Shown: positions 17,160-23,541 of the stretch, piece after piece
Position numbering within the stretch: position 1 is the stretch's first letter
Layout of the letters: every line of letters starts with the position of its first letter
DNA from: Priapulus caudatus
Lineage: Eukaryota > Priapulida > Priapulimorpha > Priapulimorphida > Priapulidae
NCBI RefSeq assembly: GCF_000485595.1
Contig: NW_014579920.1
Location: forward strand, 1-23,541
Length of the DNA: 23,541 nt
Direction: 5' to 3'
The notes under the pieces: generated by a model
The model's database searches: none
What the model saw: the letters and a program-made list of their open reading frames with translations, nothing else
What the model was told of the DNA's origin: nothing
Position numbers and translations under genes: made by a program

Positions 17160-19532
17160 GGGCTTAAGTTTGTATTTGTTAATGGTGCCAAATTTTTTAA
17201 TCCAAGAATATAAGTTTGGGCCCAAAAAAACGTCCCTTGATCAATGCATCACGTTGTTGTATGAAATAGTTAAAAAACCTATTTTACGGTCCTGTTTCAG
17301 TTATTTTTCAAAGTTATTGCGACGGTATTAATAACCGAGATATAGCAATTTTTTAAAAGAAATGACGGCCGGGCGGGATTTTTGGAAAATTCAAGATGGC
17401 GCCCGGAAGGTGTTTGGTTTTCGGCGTATGCCCCCTGTCCTTTAAAATAAAGAAAGCCCAATAGTTAACAAAAAAATTCTCCCCCCTTCCCCTCTGTCCC
17501 AAATCCCCCTGCTTATTTATATACTTCTGGATGTTCCCCTAATAGACGACTATAGCTGGCCATCGTAGTCCCGGTAAATAAATTTAATTTCTTGAGTACG
17601 ATTTTGGCCCTTAAATCATAGAAACGACGACCAAATATATGCGTAGAATCTACTCTGAAAATCAAAATAATTAATCCCTATATTTAACCCAACGACAGAC
17701 GCCGTCGGACTCTCACCGTTAAATGGTTTTTCAATTGTATGTTAAGCAAGCTCCACTTAATTTGGTTAAAGTTTTGCCTGAAAATTATTATCAAATGATA
17801 ATGTCAAATGAATAATTATACCATAACACATATACACTTAAAATACCCCATTTTCCAACCGTGATTATCTCTCAATAAGGAATGACGCTGGCGCACAACA
17901 ATTCGAGGGTTATTACGTTGTGCCACTTGTGCGTCGGATAAAAGTTTAGATAAAGATTTGTAAAAGACGGCTTTAAGTGTTGGGCGCTTCGAGCCTGCGA
18001 TTCCCTCTATGATTCTAAATAACGGAGGCTAATTGTTATTTCTTCACTAGCAATCTTTATTTTTCCGTTCCTGCGCCTAAAACGAGTCCCTTAACTGGCG
18101 TCAAACTAGGTACTAAAAAGTCGTTGTGTTTTTTGGATCACAGTTAGTACATATTTTCCATTCTTGAATAGATTTTAACTTTAAATGCCAGCATGGTAGG
18201 AAGGAGTACGACGGCAAAAATTGCAGCAAGGTGAAACGCACGCACTTCACTACATCGCTCATCATTTACGCACGCAACCTTACGTACGCAACGCACGAAT
18301 CCCACAACGGCACCTTCCGCACGGGCCCCTAATGCGTTAGTTTAATCCTGGAAGGACAAAATTCCGTTTTTTCCCAAAAAAGTGCACGAATAACGTGAAG
18401 GTAAATGGGAAAGCCATCCCCTTCCAAAATCACTTTCAAAAACATTTCAAATACACAATTTTAAATCAATTCTAAAAACATTAAATAATAATATAAAATA
18501 CAAATTACTTGTTATATGGTTTCGAGAAATTTAATTCTAATATTTTAAATATAATCAAATTCCACAGAAAATAAGTAAAATCAATTTAAATTAACTTCCA
18601 AATAATTAATTCAAACTTTCCAAAATAAAATTTTATTGCCCTGATATACTAAATGTCATTCAACATCATTGTTGATAACAATTCATTTTCTTAAATGTAC
18701 AATTTATTCCAAAACAAACGGACCCAAATTGACTAACTTGCAATTGAATTTAGAACATGTTTTACTATTAACTCAGCAAAACGTTCAAATCTTTGTTTCA
18801 ATCAATCACCCTAACAATTGAAAATTCTAAGTTTTAATTAAATAATACAAAAATAACGATCAAGTTTCACTAAGTTGAAAATTAATTTAATTACTTTTTA
18901 AACATTAATCCAACCAGAAAATGCGAATCTAATCTGCTGGTTTCAGTAAATTAATTAGTTAACAAACGACAAATGTATATGCTTCAATTACAAATTAATA
19001 TACAGCTTTTCAAAAACATATATAAACGTTTTTTACAATGAAAGAGCTTCATTAATAATCATGTAAATGCCAAACATACTTTCAACTCTTTATTCAAGAA
19101 CCTTTTGAAATCAAACTTTAACCTTGCGTTTACCATTAAGCTGTTACTCGCTCCACCTCGATTAGTCCCATCGAGTACTAAGCCGAGTAGGTGGGGTACG
19201 CGGGTGCCCGCCTATGTTTACAATGTGGGCGCCATCCTCTGGGTATTGTTTTCGTTCCGTGTGCAAAACCTATTCAGCCAAACTTCGAATCAAATTCAAT
19301 GCGACTTGGCAATCTATTCACTGGCTTTCGAAACAGGAGCAGGACTCCCAAGTTCTTAAATCAATTCATTCTAAAAAGTGCCCGGTGTCGCGCTAAAATA
19401 ATCTGCGACATGCGAAAAACTATTTGAGATACCCCCGCCCCTCCCGACCCGACCGCAAATGACAAAAGCTCGTCTATTGTGTTTACGATAGGTTGTGCAA
19501 ACTAATCTGCACAACTAATGCTGCACACTATA
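17160..19532. other. Long AT-rich region without recognisable genes
   Basis: About 2.4 kb of AT-rich DNA. The open frames are under 90 codons and overlap in several registers around 19105-19430 without a family signature. An ACGCACGCA-rich patch lies at about 18235-18300. I found no tRNA, transposon ends or conserved protein here. Confidence 0.5.
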
Positions 19533-22500
19533 AGGAGGAGGGGGAGAAAGGGAAAGGTGGGTGGAGTAAGGAGGAGGGGGCAGAAGCTGGTGGAGGAGGA
19601 GGAAGGGGACGCTGGTGGAAGAAAGGAGGAGGGGGATGAAGGGAGAAGCTGGTGGAGAGGAAGACGGGGAAGAAGGGAGTAAAGCCTGTTTGGAGAAGGA
19701 AGAGGGGGAGAGGGAGAAAGGTGGTGGAGAGGAGGAGGGGGAAGTAAGCTGGTGGAGAAGGAGAGGGGGAGAAGGGAGAAACTGGTGGAGAAGAAAGGAG
19801 GGGGAGAAGCTGGTGAGGAGGGGAAGAAGGGAGAAGCTGAGGAGAAGGAGAGGGGAGAAGCTGGTGAGTAAGGAGGGGGAGAAGGAAGTTATAAGGACGG
19901 AGGGTGAGAAGCTGCTGGAGGAAGGAGGGGGAGAAGGGACGAGTAAAAGGAGGAGGGGAAACTGGTGGAGGAGGTAGGAGGAGGGGAGTAAAAGGGAGTT
20001 TAAGCTGGAGGGAGAATGGACTGAGTGAGAAAGAGGTAGGGGAGAAGGGAGAAGGTGTGGAAGAAGGAAGGAGGGGGAGAAGGGAGAAGGTGGGTGGAAG
20101 AAGGAGGAGGGGGAGTAGAGCTGTGGAGAAGGAGGAGGGGGAGAAAGGGAGAAAGGTGGTGGTAGTAAGGAGGAGGGGAGTAGCTGATGGAGAAGGAGGA
20201 GGGGGGAGAAAGGAGTAGCTGTGGAGACACGAAGGAAGGGGGAGAAGCTGGTGGAGGAGGAGGAAGGGGGAGAAAGGGAGAAGGAGGAGGGGGGAGAATA
20301 CTGGTGGAGAAGGAGGAGGGGAGAAGGGAAGAAACAGTGGTGGAGAAAGGAGGAGGGGGAGAAAGGGAGAAGCTGGTGGAGGAGGAGGAGGAGGGGGAGA
20401 AGCAGGGGGGGGGGCTGGTGGAGAAGGTAGGAGGGGGAGAAGGGAGAAGCTGGTGGAGGAAGAAGTAGGGGGAGCCAGAGTAGAAAGGTGGTGGAGAAGG
20501 AGGAGGGGGAAGAAGCTGGTGGAGGAGGAGGAGGGGGAGAAGGAGAAGGTGGTGGAGAAGCGAGAGGGGGAGAAGTGGTGGAGGCAGGAGGAGGGGGAGT
20601 AAGCTGGTGAGGGGAGAGAGAAGGAGGAGGGGAGTCAGCTGGTGTAGGAGGAAGGGAAGGGGGAGAAGCTGGTGGAGAAGGTAGGAGAAGGGAGAAAGGT
20701 GGTGGAAGAAGGAGGAGGAGGGAGTACAGGTGAATGGAGAAGGAGAACAGGGAGAAGCGGAGAAGCTGGTGAGGAGGAGACGAAGGGGGAAGAATAGCTG
20801 GTGGCAAGTAAGGAGGAGGGGGAGCAGCTGGTGGAGGAGGGGGAAAGGGAGAAGCTGGTGGAAGGAGGAAACGGGGAGAGGGAGAGGTGGTGAAGTAAGG
20901 AGAAGGGGAGAAGCTGGTGGAGGAGGGGGAGAAGGGAGAAGCTGGTGGAGGTAGGTAAGAGGGGGAAGAAGGGAGAAGGTTGGTGGAAGAAGGAGGAGGG
21001 GAAGAAGCTTGGGTGGAGAAAAGGAGGAGGGGGGAAAGCTGGTGGAGGAAGAAGAAGAAACAGGAGGAGGGGGATAGAACAGCTGTGTATAAGGCAGGAG
21101 GAGGGGGAAGAAGCTGGTGGAGAAAGGGGAGAGGGAGTAGAGGTGGTGAAGAAGGAGGAAGAGGGGAGACAGGTGGATGGAAGAAAGGAGAGGGAGTAAG
21201 GGAGATAGCTGGTGAGGGGGAAAGGTGTATGGGAGAAGGAGGAGGGGGAGAAGGGAGTAAGCTGGTGGAGGAGGAAGGAGAGGAGAAAGCTGGTGGAGAA
21301 AGAGGAGGGGAGAAAGGTAAGACAGCCTGGTGGAGGAGGAAGAGGGGAGAAGGGAGAAGGTTGGGTGGAGCAGGAGGAGGGGGAAAGCAGCTTGGTGAGA
21401 GGAGGAAAGGCAAGGGGATAAGGGAACGAAGGTGGTGGAGAAGGAGAGGGGGAGTAACCGCTGGTGGAAAGGAGAAGGAGGGGGAGAAGCTGGTGGAGAG
21501 GAGGAAAAGGAGGAGGGGGAGTAAAGCCTGGTGGAGGAGGAGGCGGGGAGAAGCTGTGGAAGTAAGAAGGTAGGGGGAGACAGGAGAAGCTGGTGAGGAG
21601 GAAGAGGGGGAGAAGGGAGAGGCTGGTGGAGGGAGGAGGAGGAGGGGGAAGAGCTGTGAAGAAGGAGGAGGGCGGGATACAGGGAAAGAAAGCTGGTGGA
21701 GAAGCGGAAGATGGGGGAGAAGAGAGAAGGTGGTGGAACGAAAGGAGGAGGGGGGAGAAAGCTGGGGAGGAGGAGGAGGGGAGTATAAGGGAGAAGGAGG
21801 AGGGGAGAAGCTGGTGGAAGAAGGAGGAGGGGACAGAAGGGAGAAAGGATGTGGAGAAGGAGGAGGGGAAAGAAGCTGGTGGAGAAGGAGGAAAGGGGGA
21901 AGAAGGAGAAAGCTGGTGGAGGAGGAGGAAGGAGGCGGAGTAACTGGTGGAGAAAGGAAGGAGGACGGGTAGAAAGGGAGAGAGCTGGTGGAGGAGAAAG
22001 AAGGGGGAGAAGAGAGAAGGTGGTGGAGGATAGAGGAGGGGCGAGAACGCTGGTTGGAGGAGGAGAGGGGGAAGAAAAGGGAGAAAGGTGGGTGGAGAAA
22101 GGAGGAGGGGGAAGAAGCTGGGGAGAGAGGAGGAGGGAGGAGAAAGCTGGTGGAGGGGAGGAAGAAAAGGAGGAGGGGGAGAAGCTGTGGGAAGAGGAGA
22201 GAAGGGGGAGAAGCTTGGTGAGAAGGAAGCGAGAGGGAGACAGGTGGTGAGAGGAGGAGGGGGAAGAAGAGGGGGAGAAGTGGGATAAGGGTGGTGGAGA
22301 TAGGAGGAGGGGGGGAGGAAGGGAAGTAAAGGTGGGTGGAGTACAGGAGGTAGGGGGAGAAGGCTGGTGGAGGAGGAGGAGGGGGGGAGAAGCTGGGCTG
22401 GGGCGGGTGGACAAGGGGAAGGCCGAAAGGAGGATAGGGGGAGAAAGCTGGTGGCCGGCGGAGGAAGCGAGGGGGAGAAGCTGTGAGGAAGGACAGGAGA

Positions 22501-23541
22501 GGGAGAAGTGTGGTGGAGAAGGAGAGAGGAAGAGGGGGGAGAAGGAAAAGCTGGTGGAGACAAGAAAGGAGGAAGGAGGAGGGAGAAGGGAAGAAGACTG
22601 TGGAGGGTGGGAAAAAAGAAGAGGAAAAAAAAGTAGGGGGAGAAGGGAGAAGATAAAGGTGGTGGAGAAGAAGGAGGAGGGGAGAAGCTTGGTGGAGAAA
22701 GGGAGAGTATGGAGGGGGAAGTAAAGGGAGAAGCTGGTGGAGAGAGTATAGAAGAGAGGGAGTAAAAGCTGGTGGAGAAGGAAAGGAGGGGGAGAAAGGG
22801 AAAGAAGCTGGATAGGAAGTAGAAGGCAAGGAAGGGGAGATAAGCTTGGTGGAGAGGAAGAAGAGGAGGGGGCAGAAGAAGGGGAGGGAAGGAGGAGGGG
22901 TGAGAAAGACTGGTGGAAGTACGTAAGGAGGAGGGGGAGAAGGGAGTAGATAAGGATAGAAAGACAAGGAGGGGTAAGCTGGGGTGGAGGGAGGGGGGAG
23001 AGGGGAGAGTAAGGGAGTAAGTTTTTTGCTGGAGGAGATAGGAGGCAGGAGTGGGAGGAACTGGTGGAAAGTAAGGAGGTAGGGGAGGGAGAGAAGGGAG
23101 AATAAGGTTTGGTGGATGGCAAAGGAGGAGGAGGGAGGAGTTAAGGAGAAGGTGTGGAGGGAAAGGATAGGAAGGGGAGAAACTGAGTGGAGAAGGAGGA
23201 GGGGGAAGTAAAGCGGCTGGTGGAAGAGAGTAAGTAAAGTAGGAGGGGAGAAAGGGAGAAGCTGGTGGAGAAGAAGAGACGGGAGTAGTAAGCTGAGGGC
23301 TTGGTGGACGGAAGGGAGAGAGATGGGGAAGTAGGGAAGAAGGAGGAGCGGGGGAAGATATAAATAACCCATGGACGAGGGTGGAAGAAGGAGAGGGGAG
23401 AAGGGAGAAGGTGGGATGGAGTAGGAGGAAGGGGGAGACAGCTGGTGGTAGAATAGCGAGGAGGAGGGGGGGGGAGAAAGAAGGAAATAGCCTGGGGAAA
23501 AGGAGGAAAGGAGGAGGAAAGGGAGAAAAGGGAGAAGTGGA
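19533..23541. repeat. 4-kb polypurine minisatellite
   Basis: From 19533 to the window end the plus strand is almost entirely A and G, built from degenerate units of about 30-36 bases such as AGAAGCTGGTGGAGAAGG followed by AGGAGGGGGAGAAGGG. Unit length varies and indels are frequent. Because the complement is pyrimidine-rich it lacks stop codons, so frames of more than 1000 codons of Pro/Ser/Leu run in overlapping registers. No start context, domain or frame-preserving unit supports a protein. The array continues past the window edge. Confidence 0.9.

Noticed and set aside
16795-17331. Plus-strand frame of 178 codons reading MAMCSLKHLG
   Set aside because: It starts inside the palindrome arm, runs through the poly-T tract as a Phe run, and resembles no known family.
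19515-23372. A minus-strand open frame of about 1285 codons and an overlapping one of about 1040 codons
   Set aside because: They lie within a polypurine minisatellite whose complement cannot easily form stop codons. Several registers are open at once, the predicted Pro/Ser/Leu peptide has no domain, and repeat-unit length does not preserve frame.

Overview
The window looks like nuclear DNA from an animal, most likely a marine invertebrate. There is no operon layout. Long microsatellites, transposon-like inverted repeats, LTR-like pieces and interstitial TTAGGG-type telomere repeats dominate, and the only convincing protein-coding locus is an ankyrin-repeat plus Mab-21/cGAS-like gene on the minus strand. 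The species cannot be fixed from the sequence. A 10-base N gap and indel-rich repeats suggest a long-read assembly that is not fully polished.

Layout: positions 1-3000 hold CT, CA, TC, AAT and GA microsatellites with unassigned DNA between them. At 3201-3737 and 5583-5974 are two LTR-like segments, each with TG...CA ends, a TATA box and an AATAAA signal in the expected order. At 4391-4901 is a pogo/Tigger-type MITE with terminal inverted repeats and a TA target duplication. Degenerate telomere-like repeats lie at 2626-2681 and 5071-5114, in opposite orientations.

The core is at 6377-9658, minus strand. Transcription would run from a basic N-terminus into about 16 ankyrin-type repeats (9658 down to about 7925), across a candidate 77-bp intron (7830-7754), and into a complete Mab-21/cGAS-like nucleotidyltransferase domain (7753-6377). 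That domain keeps the GS motif, the E-x-D pair and the third Asp, so it is predicted to be catalytically competent. The promoter-proximal ankyrin units have an exact 99-bp period. The distal units carry many small, mostly insertional indels that break the frame, either through consensus error or through decay of the gene. If intact in life, the locus would encode an ankyrin-Mab-21 protein, a plausible cGAS-like innate immune sensor.

Rightward of the gene are a 751-bp element with 308-bp terminal inverted repeats inserted in a TA repeat (10366-11116), the N gap, more microsatellites, and a 3.8-kb palindrome with nested tandem repeats resembling a foldback element (13133-16945). After about 2.4 kb of AT-rich non-coding DNA, a polypurine minisatellite fills 19533 to the end. 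Long open frames inside that minisatellite are by-products of strand-biased composition, not genes.
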